Position numbers and translations under genes: made by a program | Source of the DNA: Methanobrevibacter boviskoreani JH1 | GTDB taxonomy: Archaea > Methanobacteriota > Methanobacteria > Methanobacteriales > Methanobacteriaceae | Assembly: GCF_000320505.1 (NCBI RefSeq) | Contig: NZ_BAGX02000020.1 | Coordinates: 104,573-168,572 of the forward strand | Reading direction: 5' to 3' | DNA: 64,000 bases | Shown: in pieces, positions 27,109-37,251 of the stretch | Position numbering within the stretch: the stretch's first letter is position 1 | Layout: the number at the start of each line of letters is the position of its first letter | Notes under the pieces: model-generated | Told to the model about the DNA's origin: nothing | The model's input: only the letters and a program-made list of their open reading frames with translations | Databases searched by the model: none

Positions 27109-28245
27109 TTATAATTCAATGATTTCAAATGTTCTATCGGTACATGTAAAGCAAGGGTCACATTGAACAATACATAATTGACCGTCGGTTATTTGATTTC
27201 CAATAGCCGCATATTGCATTGCACCAATATTGGTCATGGATGGAGTTCTAATTATAGAGCTTCTAACCCTTCCATCTTCAATAGCATAAGAATCATATAA
27301 AATTCCACGTGGAACCTCAAGATAATGTTTAAGTGCTTTACAATCATACATTTCCCAATTACGATTTGTAATTGGACCGCTTGGAAGATTTCTTACAGCT
27401 TGTCTAATGATTTTAATAGATTCAAAACATTCTAAAACTCTGAGTAAAAGGTTAGATTTAACGTCACAACCATCCAATACAGCAACATTAAAATCAAAAT
27501 CATCATATTCTTCCATTTCTGTTCTTAAATCATATTCAAAACCACAAGCACGTAAAGAAGGACCTGTAACCCCTAATTTTTTAGCTTGTTTAGGAGGTAA
27601 AATACCAATACCTTCAATTCTTGAGTTTACAATTGGATCTGACGTGAATCTATCAGTAAATTTAGTCAAGTCTTTTTCTAATTTGTCCATTCCCTCATTT
27701 AACCTTTGAATCCTCATATCATCTAACTGGCATCTTGGCCTTACTCCACCAATTACAGAAACTCCATATTGAACCCTGTTACCACCAATCATATTAAGTA
27801 ATTCCATTACAGTTTCCCTGATATAAAATATTCTCATGGCAAAAGTTTCATGACCTAAAACTTCATTACCATGTGCTAAATAAAGTAAATGACTATGTAA
27901 TCTCTCAAGTTCACCCATAATAACCCTAATATAATTTGCCCTTTCAGGAACATCGATGTTTAAACCTTTCTCAGCAACCATGACAGAATTCCAGGTATGA
28001 GAATTAGAACAAATACCACAGATTTTTTCAGTTAATGCATTTGCTTTTTCTACAGGAAGCCCTTCCATAATTCTTTCCACACCTCTATGGTTAACCCCTA
28101 TAGTTATTTCCGCCTCTTGAATAATCTCGTCTTGAACAAAAAAACGAACTCTGTAAGGCTCTAAAGCAGCAGGATGAACAGTACCCATTGAAATTTCAGT
28201 CTCAATAAGTTCTCCCTGTGATTTAGGTATTTTTTCTTCAATCAT
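27109..28245 (-). CDS. ehbN: Energy-converting hydrogenase B large [NiFe] subunit
   Basis: The catalytic subunit, homologous to EchE and NuoD. The 378 residues keep both nickel-binding Cys pairs: [11 protein letters not shown] near residue 70 and [10 protein letters not shown] near the C-terminus, so a [NiFe] active site is expected, matured by proteins such as HypF encoded at 56.6 kb. [12 protein letters not shown] and [14 protein letters not shown] are further family marks. The protein ends nine residues after the last Cys pair, with no long maturation peptide, as in other Ech-type subunits. GGGAG precedes the ATG. Confidence 0.95.
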   Translation of the reverse strand: MIEEKIPKSQGELIETEISMGTVHPAALEPYRVRFFVQDEIIQEAEITIGVNHRGVERIMEGLPVEKANALTEKICGICSNSHTWNSVMVAEKGLNIDVPERANYIRVIMGELERLHSHLLYLAHGNEVLGHETFAMRIFYIRETVMELLNMIGGNRVQYGVSVIGGVRPRCQLDDMRIQRLNEGMDKLEKDLTKFTDRFTSDPIVNSRIEGIGILPPKQAKKLGVTGPSLRACGFEYDLRTEMEEYDDFDFNVAVLDGCDVKSNLLLRVLECFESIKIIRQAVRNLPSGPITNRNWEMYDCKALKHYLEVPRGILYDSYAIEDGRVRSSIIRTPSMTNIGAMQYAAIGNQITDGQLCIVQCDPCFTCTDRTFEIIEL

Positions 28246-28302
28246 TTTAAACTCCCAATAATAATTTTTGAATAATAATCAATTGATAAATATAATAATA
28301 AT

Positions 28303-28749
28303 TTAATCTGCATCTAACAATTTAGGTAAAACAGATACAACTCCAGCCAGAAGATCCTGAGGTCTGACTGCACATCCTGGAACCTTTGCATCTACCGGAA
28401 TTACATTATCGACAGGACCCATAATCTCTTCTGAAGGAATATCTCCATGAATATTTTTATAGACACCACCCATTAAAGCACAAGATCCTGCAGCTACAAC
28501 TATCTTAGGTTCTGGTATTGCATCATATATCCTAAGCAAGGGTGCTTTATTTTGATAAGTTACAGGGCCAGTTACTACTAAAATATCCGCTTCACGAGGA
28601 TTCCATGTTAAAAAAATATTATATTGTTCTATATCTATCTTCGGTGAAAGTACTGAATTTACTATTTCTATATCACATCCATTACATCCACCAGTATAAA
28701 CTAACATAATATGAATAGCTTTTGACCTTGAATAAGATTTAAGACTCAT
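28303..28749 (-). CDS. ehbM: Energy-converting hydrogenase B small subunit
   Basis: The small electron-transfer subunit (NuoB/EchC-like), holding the proximal [4Fe-4S] cluster. The 148 residues show [30 protein letters not shown] and PGCAVRPQD, so all four cluster Cys are present. A strong AGGAGG precedes the ATG. It lies between ehbL and ehbN, as in related clusters, and passes electrons between the [NiFe] site and the ferredoxin subunits. Confidence 0.95.
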   Translation of the reverse strand: MSLKSYSRSKAIHIMLVYTGGCNGCDIEIVNSVLSPKIDIEQYNIFLTWNPREADILVVTGPVTYQNKAPLLRIYDAIPEPKIVVAAGSCALMGGVYKNIHGDIPSEEIMGPVDNVIPVDAKVPGCAVRPQDLLAGVVSVLPKLLDAD

Positions 28750-28791
28750 AACATCCTCCTACCATAATTATGAATAATAAGTTAATAATAA

Positions 28792-29295
28792 TTATTTAGA
28801 ATTCTTTGATTTATTCTCCTGATTCTTAATAATAGTTTTATCTGATAAATACTGAGAAATAAACTCAAGTTTATCCTGAGGTATTCTAAATGGTTTCTCA
28901 ATTAATTCCTTTGTATCAATAGTAATATCTCCAACGGCATTTGGATGAACTGTTGCCTGCTCACCAAATAAGGAGTATATTGGACAGAAATCATGACACC
29001 AATAACATACAACACATTTATTACTATCAAATACAGGAACTTCAGTTTTAGCCCAACCATCAACTAACCATTCTGCTTGATCCAATCGTTTCATAGTTAT
29101 GGCACCGGTTGGACAGACATTAGCACAACCACCACAACCAATACAAGCATCGGTATCAACTTTCTTTTCAGGTTTAACATTACCATTTAAGACATCATTT
29201 CTTAAATCCATATCAGTAACTCTATCTGAAGCAAAAAAAATCCTCTTAAAGTTAGAATAAATACCTTCTAATGTGATTCTAATTAGACTTTTCAT
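28792..29295 (-). CDS. ehbL: Energy-converting hydrogenase B ferredoxin-type subunit L
   Basis: A 167-residue iron-sulfur subunit with two [4Fe-4S] motifs, CIGCGGCANVCP and CVVCYWCHDFCP, related to the NuoI/EchF family. The frame opens with GTG at 29304, which is part of the AGGTG ribosome binding site. The ATG at 29295 overlaps the ehbK stop (ATGA), showing translational coupling. The short N-terminal helix may lie on the membrane complex. It probably transfers electrons between the small subunit and the polyferredoxin. Confidence 0.92.
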   Translation of the reverse strand: MKSLIRITLEGIYSNFKRIFFASDRVTDMDLRNDVLNGNVKPEKKVDTDACIGCGGCANVCPTGAITMKRLDQAEWLVDGWAKTEVPVFDSNKCVVCYWCHDFCPIYSLFGEQATVHPNAVGDITIDTKELIEKPFRIPQDKLEFISQYLSDKTIIKNQENKSKNSK

Positions 29296-30716
29296 TTTGA
29301 ACACCTGATAGTTTGATTTTTATTTACAAATGTCCTATCAAATATAAATGCATTTGAAGGGCAGATATTCTTGCATGCTCCACAGTAAATACATTTATCC
29401 TGATTAACTGTAAGACTGTCTCCATTATCAATGATTGCATCTTCAGGACAAATATTATAACATAATTTACAATTAATACAGAAGTTTTGATCTATCTTAT
29501 TAAATCCATCAATAATGACCTTTTTAGATAATGTAGATTTTTTAATCGCATCTACAGGACAATAAATTGCACATCTTTCACAGAGTATACAATCATCAAG
29601 ATTTACTTCAATTCCCTCTTTTTTAAGAATTATAGCATCTTCAGGACATACCTCTACACAAGTTCCACAGTTAATACATGTATCATTTGCCTTACCGTCC
29701 CATTTAACAAAATCATATACACGTGCATTCTGCTCACAGACAGACACACAATTACTACACAAAGTACAATATCCCTCAAGATAGGAATCCTTTTCAATAT
29801 TGTTTATAACAATTCCATTACTATTAATATGTAAAGTAGAAACAGGACAATATTCAATAGACTTATTAAAATTATTTAATGTATCAAAGTCTTTTGAAAT
29901 ATCATACCTTAACTTACCGTCAACAATAACTAATGAATCAGTTTCTGATATATCTTCACATAATCCGCAATTTAAACAGGAGATAATGCTACCATTATTT
30001 TCCTGTTGTAACTTGTTAACGGAAATTTTAAAGTCATCAAGAATTATGGCATCATTAGGACAGTTTTTAAGACAGTTTAAACATAATGAACAGGTATCAT
30101 AGTTAACTATGCCATTTTTAATAGACTGAGTTGGACATACATCGGCACAGATATTACACTGGTTACATAATCCCCTAGCTTTATCTACTGTTAGACGAAT
30201 AGCATTTGTAGGACAGTAATATTCACATCTTCCGCATAAAATACAATCATCCAAATTAGTATTTACACATAATCTAGTTTTTGATTCAGTAGCAGGACGA
30301 GTATGAGTTTCATATCTAGGAAGAGCCGCATCCAATGATTTTAAATAACTTATCTGTTTATCCTTAATTAAATCAAAACCATCTACCCTATTATTGTTTG
30401 GACAAATATCAGTACAAACACCACAACGTGCACAGATTCCTTTTACAACTCCATCTTCATCAATTTTAATATTATTTATAGGACAATTAAATTTACAAAC
30501 ACCACATCCATTACATTTTGCCCTATCGACTCCATAACCACCATATTTATTTTTATAAATAGCATGGTTAGGACAAGCACGATAACAAGCACCACAAGTA
30601 ATACAACTAAAAGCTCTACCATTTATTAATCGTATAGCTTCAGTAGGACACTGTTTGACACATTCTCCCAAACCTTCACAATTATTTGTAGATAAAAACA
30701 TAATATTAACTTCCAT
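29292..30716 (-). CDS. ehbK: Polyferredoxin subunit of energy-converting hydrogenase B
   Basis: A 474-residue protein made of tandem ferredoxin units. I count twelve to thirteen Cys clusters of the C-x2-C-x2-C-x3-C type, for example CITCGACYRACP, CNGCGVCKFNCP, CILCGRCEYYCP, CINCGTCVEVCP and CIYCGACKNICP. The first (CEGLGECVKQCP) is stretched, and one (CLNCGLCEDISE) lacks its last Cys. About twelve [4Fe-4S] clusters would form an electron wire toward carbon-fixing enzymes. The second Met (residue 6) could also be the start. It is followed by ehbL with a 4-base overlap. Confidence 0.93.
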   Translation of the reverse strand: MEVNIMFLSTNNCEGLGECVKQCPTEAIRLINGRAFSCITCGACYRACPNHAIYKNKYGGYGVDRAKCNGCGVCKFNCPINNIKIDEDGVVKGICARCGVCTDICPNNNRVDGFDLIKDKQISYLKSLDAALPRYETHTRPATESKTRLCVNTNLDDCILCGRCEYYCPTNAIRLTVDKARGLCNQCNICADVCPTQSIKNGIVNYDTCSLCLNCLKNCPNDAIILDDFKISVNKLQQENNGSIISCLNCGLCEDISETDSLVIVDGKLRYDISKDFDTLNNFNKSIEYCPVSTLHINSNGIVINNIEKDSYLEGYCTLCSNCVSVCEQNARVYDFVKWDGKANDTCINCGTCVEVCPEDAIILKKEGIEVNLDDCILCERCAIYCPVDAIKKSTLSKKVIIDGFNKIDQNFCINCKLCYNICPEDAIIDNGDSLTVNQDKCIYCGACKNICPSNAFIFDRTFVNKNQTIRCSK

Positions 30717-30729
30717 AAACTAAGAATTT

Positions 30730-30978
30730 TTAATTTGTATTCTTTTTCCTTCCAAATATCAATTTTGATAAAACTAAAGCTATAGCGGCAGCTATAAATC
30801 CAGTTGAAAATGAAAAATCAGTATAATATGGGAATGCTCCTTCCAAACACCCAACTAATACCAATATTATAAACATTACAATAAGTGAAGAATTTGTAAA
30901 GTATTCAGTATACCTTAGTCTAGATCCTATTACAAATCCAAATACTAAACCAAAAATTATTGGACCTAAATTTATCAT
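30730..30978 (-). CDS. ehbJ: Energy-converting hydrogenase B small membrane subunit J
   Basis: An 82-residue membrane protein with about three hydrophobic spans ([32 protein letters not shown] and [17 protein letters not shown]). The start overlaps the ehbI stop by four bases. The letter is given by order in the cluster. No catalytic residue is seen; it is probably a structural part of the membrane arm. Confidence 0.85.
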   Translation of the reverse strand: MINLGPIIFGLVFGFVIGSRLRYTEYFTNSSLIVMFIILVLVGCLEGAFPYYTDFSFSTGFIAAAIALVLSKLIFGRKKNTN

Positions 30979-31466
30979 TCTTCTTCCTCCTTTTCCTCAC
31001 TTAAAGATTTAAAACCTAAAAATACAATTACAATAGCGGTTAAACCAACAAATACCTTTAAACCTACCAATATATTGAAATAAGGTACAATTCCCGCATT
31101 TGTAACATCAGGATAATGGAATATGTTTACAATATTTGAGGGTACAATTGAATAGAAATCAGTACCTACATTGTATAGAAATGAACCTCCGAAATATAAA
31201 CCAATAAGCCCAAGTACGATATAACCTAAAGCACCTATTGATTCAAAGGCAGTGATAAAATTCTCTGAAAGATTTATTGGAGAATCATCTAAACCAAATA
31301 CCAATAAACAAAGGATAATTCCTCCAGCAATCATCGCTCCACCTTGGAATCCTCCTCCAGGAGTAATATGACCACCTAATATTGTCAATATTCCTGCACA
31401 GATAAAAATCAATGAGGCAGGCAAAGCAAACATTTTAAGAATAGGACTGGTTTTTTTATTTGTCAT
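30975..31466 (-). CDS. ehbI: Energy-converting hydrogenase B subunit I (MnhB/MrpB-like)
   Basis: About 163 residues with four membrane spans and the glycine-rich [19 protein letters not shown] signature of MnhB-type antiporter subunits. The open frame starts at 31496, but AAGGAGG stands six bases before the ATG at 31466, which is chosen. It overlaps the end of ehbH by 11 bases. It belongs to the Mrp-like ion-translocating arm of Ehb. Confidence 0.88.
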   Translation of the reverse strand: MTNKKTSPILKMFALPASLIFICAGILTILGGHITPGGGFQGGAMIAGGIILCLLVFGLDDSPINLSENFITAFESIGALGYIVLGLIGLYFGGSFLYNVGTDFYSIVPSNIVNIFHYPDVTNAGIVPYFNILVGLKVFVGLTAIVIVFLGFKSLSEEKEEEE

Positions 31467-31740
31467 CTTTACCCTCCTTAAGTCTTCCTTTACCAAATAC
31501 TAAAAGAACAACCACAACTGCACATACCAATATTAAGGATTCACCTAATGTATCATAACCTCTCCAATCAAAAACAATTAAAGTAACCATATTAGGTTCT
31601 ATTTGGGTTCCAAGGAAATTATAAACCTGACTAATTCCAGGTTGTATAACAGCTTTAATGTTATAAAATACATCCAATAATGAAATTGAAAATAATAGGG
31701 CTGCTACAGAAGCTACAATATTTCTAATAGAGTTTGACAT
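31456..31740 (-). CDS. ehbH: Energy-converting hydrogenase B membrane subunit H
   Basis: About 94 residues with two membrane spans and the segment [20 protein letters not shown], found in the domain next to MnhB in Mrp antiporters. The frame is open to 31794, but the ATG at 31740 shares its A with the TAA stop of ehbG (TAATG), a coupled start, and the upstream residues are Cys-rich and non-homologous. Confidence 0.86.
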   Translation of the reverse strand: MSNSIRNIVASVAALLFSISLLDVFYNIKAVIQPGISQVYNFLGTQIEPNMVTLIVFDWRGYDTLGESLILVCAVVVVLLVFGKGRLKEGKDDK

Positions 31741-32060
31741 TATATACCACCCCAATAAATTACACTTACAATAATTCCTAAAGCAATAATACAATAAAAC
31801 ATCATTTTATCCATTGAATCATCTTGCTCAGAGAATAATTTAATACTAATTGGTAGATTAGTAAAGATTAACACTATAAGTATTAAGATTATTATAGCAG
31901 TTAAAATCACACTAATATGTCTAAGTAACAATGCAGATAATAATACTGATGAGATCAGAATCAATTCTGCAGCTATAGCACCTGAAACATTCTCATTATT
32001 TAAATGATTATTAGAGAATTTATCTTTTAATGAATTTATGAAATCTTCATAAAAACTCAT
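31740..32060 (-). CDS. ehbG: Energy-converting hydrogenase B membrane subunit G
   Basis: 106 residues with an N-terminal amphipathic helix (YEDFINSLKDKFSNN) and three membrane spans (about 28-45, 47-68 and 88-104). Its start overlaps the ehbF stop by four bases, and its stop overlaps the ehbH start. The assignment is by cluster order; residues are not diagnostic by eye. Confidence 0.82.
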   Translation of the reverse strand: MSFYEDFINSLKDKFSNNHLNNENVSGAIAAELILISSVLLSALLLRHISVILTAIIILILIVLIFTNLPISIKLFSEQDDSMDKMMFYCIIALGIIVSVIYWGGI

Positions 32061-33550
32061 AGTAACCCTCCTATAAGTTCAGCAATAGGATTAGTAACTA
32101 ATCCCGGATATAAACCTAAAACAATACAGAATATAAGTAACACTGCAACTGCAAACACCATAGATCTTGGAATTGTTTCATGTACAAATTCTAAATCAGT
32201 AGGTTGAGGTTTTAAATATATTGAATAGAAAGCCTTAACAAATACAAAGAACGTTGCAATACTTACAAGTATAGCTATTACAGAAATCTCAGGAAAACCT
32301 GAATTTAAAGCTGCTTCAATAATCATAAACTTACTTCTAAAACCATTAAATGGAGGTACTCCTGCCATTGCAAAACCACCAAGTAATACCATAATCGCCA
32401 TTGATTCATTTTTAGAAATTAATCCCCCTAACTTTCTAGTATTAGAAGTGTTAGTTAAATAAACTACTGCGCCTAATCCTATGAATAATAATGCAGTTAC
32501 GATTAATTCATTAATACCTTGGAACAGACCTGCAGTAATTGAAAATCTAGAACCTAATCCAAATCCTAAACCGACAAAACCCAATTCACCAACTGATAGA
32601 TATGCTATCATTCTTCTAAAATCTGTTTGCATAACAGCCATTGAAACTCCTAAAACCATTGCCATAATGGAAATTAAAAGTACTGCCCCTTTAAATAGAT
32701 TTAATTTTCCAAATATTCTAAACATTACAACTGCAAATGCAACTAAAGTTAATAAACTCATACCTTGAAGTACAGAGGCTGCATAAGGCTCAGCTTTACT
32801 GTAGATTGATGATTTTATTACATGGAATGGTGGAAAACCTGATGCATAAAGCCATCCAAAGAAAATTAATCCAAATGAGAATAATACTATAGGTCTTGTT
32901 TGTGGTGAGCGTATTAAACTAGTGTTAACAATATTTACAATATCAGTTATATTAACACTTCCAGCAATTGCAAGCAATATAGCAATTCCTAAGAGTAATA
33001 TAGGACCTCCAATAGAACCAATTATCATGTATTTTAAAGCTGTTTCATAATTATCCTCTGCTTTTGAGGCAATAATAATACCTGTTTGGATTAATGCTGC
33101 TATCTCAAAAAATACATACATGTTAAATAGATCATCAGACATCATCATTGCGGATACTGAAGCAGTACCCATAAATACTAGGAATAAAAATGGTCCTGAT
33201 GCCCTCTTCTCAGAATTTAAATATGCAAATATTGATAAGAAAACCACAATTCCCATCATGAATATAAAAACCTTTGAAAGGGAAGTGAAGTTATATGTAA
33301 TTGCAGGATGTAGATTATATAATCCTGTTGAGCTTATATAACTTGGTAAACCACTTATATTACTTAATGATAAAGGTTGATGACCACCGAAATAATGTAA
33401 TCCATAGCCTGTAATTAAAGTTAGAATTGGTAAAATAATTCCTACAATAAAAGCAATAACCTTTATCGTCCTATTGTTTTTTCCAAAGAGATTTAAAAGT
33501 AATGCTGCAATAATTGGAATAATTACAATCAAAGGGATCATTGCATTCAT
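32057..33550 (-). CDS. ehbF: Energy-converting hydrogenase B antiporter-like subunit (NuoN/MrpD type)
   Basis: The large proton or sodium channel subunit, with 497 residues and about fourteen membrane spans. The proton-conducting motifs of the Nuo/Mrp family are visible: a Glu in [14 protein letters not shown], Lys in [18 protein letters not shown], the [17 protein letters not shown] segment, and a C-terminal [14 protein letters not shown] with its Lys. GGTGA in the end of ehbE serves its ATG, and the genes overlap (ATGA). Confidence 0.94.
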   Translation of the reverse strand: MNAMIPLIVIIPIIAALLLNLFGKNNRTIKVIAFIVGIILPILTLITGYGLHYFGGHQPLSLSNISGLPSYISSTGLYNLHPAITYNFTSLSKVFIFMMGIVVFLSIFAYLNSEKRASGPFLFLVFMGTASVSAMMMSDDLFNMYVFFEIAALIQTGIIIASKAEDNYETALKYMIIGSIGGPILLLGIAILLAIAGSVNITDIVNIVNTSLIRSPQTRPIVLFSFGLIFFGWLYASGFPPFHVIKSSIYSKAEPYAASVLQGMSLLTLVAFAVVMFRIFGKLNLFKGAVLLISIMAMVLGVSMAVMQTDFRRMIAYLSVGELGFVGLGFGLGSRFSITAGLFQGINELIVTALLFIGLGAVVYLTNTSNTRKLGGLISKNESMAIMVLLGGFAMAGVPPFNGFRSKFMIIEAALNSGFPEISVIAILVSIATFFVFVKAFYSIYLKPQPTDLEFVHETIPRSMVFAVAVLLIFCIVLGLYPGLVTNPIAELIGGLL

Positions 33551-33936
33551 TCTTCATCACCCATATCAGTTTTATGATTTAAAATTTTACTAGTACTTAG
33601 ACTACCATATTTTTTATAGAGAACCATAGCAAGTGCTAACATAACTGCTAAAGTACTAGCACCAATAACAATACTAGTTAATACTAAAGCCTGAGGTAAT
33701 GGATATGCGGAATTTAAAGCAAACCAATTTGAATCCATACCAGGCAGGAAAATAGGAACAACTCCTCCTTCCTTGTAACCTAAACAAATTATAAAAAGAT
33801 TTACACCTTCTTCAATGAAGGAAAGACCTACAATCTTTTTAATTAAATTATCAATCAATATTGCTGCAAAAAGTCCAATAATGATTAAAGCTCCCGCAGT
33901 TAATAAAGCTAATAATTGTGTGTCCACTCCAATCAT
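33547..33936 (-). CDS. ehbE: Energy-converting hydrogenase B subunit E (NuoK/MrpC-like)
   Basis: 129 residues with three membrane spans. [16 protein letters not shown] contains the conserved Glu of NuoK/MnhC proteins, and [26 protein letters not shown] is the typical third span. Overlaps of four bases on both sides (ehbD and ehbF) show tight coupling. It is part of the ion-translocating arm. Confidence 0.92.
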   Translation of the reverse strand: MIGVDTQLLALLTAGALIIIGLFAAILIDNLIKKIVGLSFIEEGVNLFIICLGYKEGGVVPIFLPGMDSNWFALNSAYPLPQALVLTSIVIGASTLAVMLALAMVLYKKYGSLSTSKILNHKTDMGDEE

Positions 33937-34181
33937 TCATCATCAACCCTTTTAGTTTTTTTAACAGCTAAAGCCAAGAATACTGGAATAATTGCCCCTC
34001 CAACAATAGCTTGAGTTAAAGCTACATCTGGAGCCAATAATATTTGATATAAGAAAGCGATTCCTACACCTGAAACACCAGTTAAAATCGCCACTTTCAA
34101 TAAATCTGTTTGAACCAAAGCTAAAACAGATGCTACCAAAGTAGTAATGATTACTAATATTATTATTATAAGCTCAAACAT
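33933..34181 (-). CDS. ehbD: Energy-converting hydrogenase B membrane subunit D
   Basis: About 82 residues with three spans and the sequence [20 protein letters not shown] followed by [23 protein letters not shown], which matches the DUF4040/MrpB N-terminal type domain. The open frame extends to 34265 over ehbC, but GAGG lies nine bases before the ATG at 34181 (MFELII), which is preferred; an ATG two codons earlier is the alternative. It overlaps the end of ehbC. Confidence 0.87.
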   Translation of the reverse strand: MFELIIIILVIITTLVASVLALVQTDLLKVAILTGVSGVGIAFLYQILLAPDVALTQAIVGGAIIPVFLALAVKKTKRVDDE

Positions 34182-34479
34182 GTTCATTATCCTCATTTTT
34201 GTTATTAATTTTATCTTCACTGTTATAATAAGCATTAGCAATTGCATGAGAAACAAATGGAGCAACTAAGAAATATAATAAAGCTAATAATAATTGATTT
34301 AAACCTAAAAATGCAATGATACAAGCTATGTCCAATACACCGAAAATATGTAATCTAGCATAGTCAACATTTTTCATATCATCATTACTTAATCTGACAA
34401 TACCAATGGCAGCAATAACAACCAAAATAGCTGCAATTAATAGAAGAATAGCTTGAATACACTGAATAATAAAAGACAT
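34174..34479 (-). CDS. ehbC: Energy-converting hydrogenase B subunit C (MnhG/MrpG-like)
   Basis: 101 residues with three membrane spans. The [27 protein letters not shown] segment is related to the GxxRxPDxYxRxHA pattern of MnhG. The C-terminal tail is charged. The stop overlaps the ehbD start by eight bases. Only three bases separate it from ehbB. Confidence 0.88.
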   Translation of the reverse strand: MSFIIQCIQAILLLIAAILVVIAAIGIVRLSNDDMKNVDYARLHIFGVLDIACIIAFLGLNQLLLALLYFLVAPFVSHAIANAYYNSEDKINNKNEDNEHV

Positions 34480-34482
34480 TTT

Positions 34483-34743
34483 CTAAGTCCTCCCTGCTAC
34501 AACTGCATAACCTATAGTACCAACAACCCCTAAGAATATAATTGCTAAAGATATATCTTTACAGAAATTAATTGAAAATATATCACCTACAATAACAAGA
34601 ATAACTCCAGTACATAATGCAAAAGCAGAACATCCAATTAAAGTATCTGAAATACTCCTTCTTGCAGTTAATCTAAGAGCAACTAACATCATAAATAAGA
34701 GTGCTGCAATTAAAATATATTCTGAAATTAGTAGTATATTCAT
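34483..34743 (-). CDS. ehbB: Energy-converting hydrogenase B subunit B (MnhF/MrpF-like)
   Basis: About 86 residues with three spans and the VALRLTARRSISDTLIGCSA segment, similar to the RxxxGPxxxDR region of MnhF. The frame opens with a GTG at 34752 that is part of the GTGAT binding site; the ATG at 34743 is preferred. It lies between ehbA and ehbC. Confidence 0.87.
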   Translation of the reverse strand: MNILLISEYILIAALLFMMLVALRLTARRSISDTLIGCSAFALCTGVILVIVGDIFSINFCKDISLAIIFLGVVGTIGYAVVAGRT

Positions 34744-34783
34744 CAATATCACACATAAAATAATAATTCTATAAAAAAAGACA

Positions 34784-35134
34784 TTATTCTAACATTTCCT
34801 TAATATATGGCTCAAAAGGAATAACATCTTTAACATCTCTTGGAGCTATAATCGCTACTTTAATTATTTGACTTTCAGGATCTAAATCTACTGATAAGGT
34901 ACCTGGAGTTAATGAAATACTATTCGCTAAAATTGTTTGAGAAACAGTCCTTTCTAATTCCGTGTGAATATCAATTACAACTGGATCTATATCTTTGTTA
35001 AACACTCTTTTAGATACATCACAGGTAGCTTTTATAATTTCATAAATTAAATCCAAGAAATAAAGTATCCCGTAATAAACTCTTCTTAAAAACATGAAAA
35101 AAGCCCCAACTTTTAATAAATAAAATCTTTTCAT
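34784..35134 (-). CDS. ehbA: Energy-converting hydrogenase B subunit A (MnhE/MrpE-like), first gene of the ehb operon
   Basis: 116 residues. One N-terminal membrane region (to about residue 35) is followed by a soluble domain with NSISLTPGTLSVDLDPESQ, the typical NSITLTPGT motif of MnhE proteins. ATG 35134 opens the longest homologous frame; an ATG at residue 14 is the alternative start. It is the promoter-proximal gene of the whole 10-kb operon, with TATA and paired TCATGA palindromes upstream. Confidence 0.9.
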   Translation of the reverse strand: MKRFYLLKVGAFFMFLRRVYYGILYFLDLIYEIIKATCDVSKRVFNKDIDPVVIDIHTELERTVSQTILANSISLTPGTLSVDLDPESQIIKVAIIAPRDVKDVIPFEPYIKEMLE

Positions 35135-35165
35135 GAAGATTATTAAACCACTCTTTTTGAAAATC

Positions 35166-35192
35166 TCATGAATACATTAAAATATATCATGA
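35166..35192 (-). promoter_or_regulatory. Paired TCATGA palindromes at the ehb operon start
   Basis: Two TCATGA palindromes (35166-35171 and 35187-35192) are 21 bases apart centre to centre, two helical turns. They lie within an imperfect 27-base inverted repeat between the TATA box and the ehbA ATG, around the expected transcription start. The arrangement suits a dimeric repressor. The regulator is not identified. Confidence 0.45.
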
Positions 35193-35195
35193 TTA

Positions 35196-35216
35196 TTTAT
35201 TATAAATCTTTTCATT
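35196..35216 (-). promoter_or_regulatory. BRE/TATA promoter of the ehb operon
   Basis: On the minus strand GAAAAGATTTATAATAAAT gives a purine-rich BRE followed by a TATA box. Transcription would start about 25 bases downstream, near 35178, leaving a leader of about 45 bases before ehbA. Confidence 0.55.
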
Positions 35217-35334
35217 TAATTATCAATATAAAATCTAAAAATTTTAAATGAAATCAAAAAATATTAAAAAATATGTTAAAAATTAAAATTTTAATAAAAA
35301 TAAACTAAAAAATAGAAAATAAAATAAAAAATGT

Positions 35335-36093
35335 TCAGAACATGAGATTATGAAATTTTATAATAAATAATGACAAATCAATTTTAAATAAAAAACTTAT
35401 AAGAGGTAATAAAAAACCATTGTAAATTAATATTGCCAACATCATTATGATTATCAAAGAAACAATACCGAATTTTTTATAGAATTTTCTTCCAGATAAA
35501 GGATATAGAACCTTAACACCTGAAGATGTGAATGAATCCAATATTATATGAGAAAATAAACCTATAACTATTGAAAATAAAAGGATATAATCATTTAAAT
35601 AAATATTGGGAAATAGATAAAATAATCCTGAGAAAATCAAAATAGACGGTAAGACCAATCTGTGATTTAGGGAAAATATACTTAGCAATATTATAAAAAC
35701 CAATATAGACAAGTAATAAGAGTATTGATAATTCCCAAATAAACCTAAAGACAATAGGATATTTGAGCCTAATTTTATTATTGAAAATATCAAAAAGCCC
35801 AAAATTACAATACCCAATAGGGAATGAGTAAAACCTCTATGTGAAGAAAAATAAAAGATTAAACCTAGAATACATAATAAAATCCCCAAGTAATAAGGTA
35901 GTTTAAGAATATACAATACAATGAAAATTAAAAGACCTGCGATAATCAATTTATAAACATTATCTTTTCTGAATTTATGATCATTATCTGGAATATTTGA
36001 GCTAACTAAAGAGAGATAGATAGCCAAAGGATTTTGAAAAAACAATGATCCTAAAACAAGACCAAACAAACTATGTAATTTATAAGAAGACAT
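35335..36093 (-). CDS. YdjM/DUF457-type membrane-bound metal-dependent hydrolase
   Basis: About 252 residues with many hydrophobic segments. The conserved residues of the YdjM family are seen: an N-terminal HSLFGLVLG, NIPDNDHKFR, SSHRGFTHSLLG and HIILDSFTSSGVKVLYPLSGRKF. His and Asp in these motifs likely bind metal in or at the membrane. The open frame begins with TTG at 36111; the ATG at 36093 before SSYKLHS fits the family better. The physiological substrate is unknown. Confidence 0.85.
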   Translation of the reverse strand: MSSYKLHSLFGLVLGSLFFQNPLAIYLSLVSSNIPDNDHKFRKDNVYKLIIAGLLIFIVLYILKLPYYLGILLCILGLIFYFSSHRGFTHSLLGIVILGFLIFSIIKLGSNILLSLGLFGNYQYSYYLSILVFIILLSIFSLNHRLVLPSILIFSGLFYLFPNIYLNDYILLFSIVIGLFSHIILDSFTSSGVKVLYPLSGRKFYKKFGIVSLIIIMMLAILIYNGFLLPLISFLFKIDLSLFIIKFHNLMF

Positions 36094-36189
36094 AAAATAA
36101 CCAAAATACAATTAACTAATTAATTAATAAGAATATTAAATTATATTTAAATATAAATTAGCCTAGAGCATTTGAAAAGAAATAAATAA

Positions 36190-36963
36190 TTAAATTATAT
36201 TAAAAAAAGATAGAAATTTAAACATCTGAAGTAAAGAACGTTTATAAGAATTTGGAGCCATAAATCCAAATGGAGATACAACTTCACAGGTTACAGCAGG
36301 AATACCTATCTTATTACACTCATCCTCAAGTGCACCCTTATATAAAATTCCTGCACTATCATAGTTAATTAGTTGACATCCGACACTTGATGCAATATAT
36401 TTACCTATTTCATAACTAAGCTTAGTCGGATGGGAAGATGAGAAAACTGATTCCCTACCGGGATTACTGTTTAGACTAGTGGAATGGAAATCACCGACAG
36501 CCTCAATATCTTCAGAGCCAACTATGTTATAGATTATATTTGAAATAGAACCCTCATCAAGTGTGGATCTGTTTAAGTCAACACCATTAAAGGATCTTGA
36601 ATTATTCATACTTGCATTAGGAGCCGCAAATGGGATTAAATAAACAGTACCATTAACCTCGTTTGACAATAAATAATCGATTAGATACAAGCAAGCAAGT
36701 TGAGGAGGCAATTCATTACCATGTATACCTGCTACAATCATTACTTTAGGTCCACTATTACCTATCTTAATTAAAGGAGTGCCCTTAATAGCGATATTTA
36801 ATAGATCTTTAAAGATATCGTTTTTAGGAATCTTATTATAGAGAACTTGATTAGCAGAGATATAACCTCCAGAATTAATACAGGAATCAAGTAAGCTAAT
36901 ATTGCACTTTAATGATTCAAGAATATTATAATAATTTTCTGAATAAACATCATCTGATTCCAT
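36190..36963 (-). CDS. Succinylglutamate desuccinylase/aspartoacylase-like zinc hydrolase
   Basis: A 257-residue M14-type zinc enzyme. VAGIHGNELPPQLA supplies the H-x-x-E zinc ligands, GVDLNRS and the DFHSTSL segment the substrate and third zinc ligands, and VTCEVVSPFG a likely catalytic Glu. The frame is open 21 codons further (a hydrophobic, signal-like stretch), but AGGAG lies eight bases before the ATG at 36963, so the shorter form is chosen. Members cleave N-acyl amino acids; the substrate here is not known. It is divergent from argG. Confidence 0.85.
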   Translation of the reverse strand: MESDDVYSENYYNILESLKCNISLLDSCINSGGYISANQVLYNKIPKNDIFKDLLNIAIKGTPLIKIGNSGPKVMIVAGIHGNELPPQLACLYLIDYLLSNEVNGTVYLIPFAAPNASMNNSRSFNGVDLNRSTLDEGSISNIIYNIVGSEDIEAVGDFHSTSLNSNPGRESVFSSSHPTKLSYEIGKYIASSVGCQLINYDSAGILYKGALEDECNKIGIPAVTCEVVSPFGFMAPNSYKRSLLQMFKFLSFFNII

Positions 36964-37251
36964 TAGAAAAACTCCTAAAATAAAATAAAAATAAAGGAAA
37001 ATAAAACAAAAAACAATTTTTTCCAAATAATAATTTCTAAAGAATATTATTTAAATTAACCTAAATGATTTTTTGTAATACAAAATCATATAAAAATAAT
37101 AAAAAATAATGATTTAAAAACGAGTATAAAAACTATATTTATATAATAAATAAAATAAATTATATTATTAGTATGAAACTATTTTTTTAATTTATAAAAA
37201 ATTTATTTCAAATTATTACTAAATCTTATAAATATAATATTAGGTGATTTT

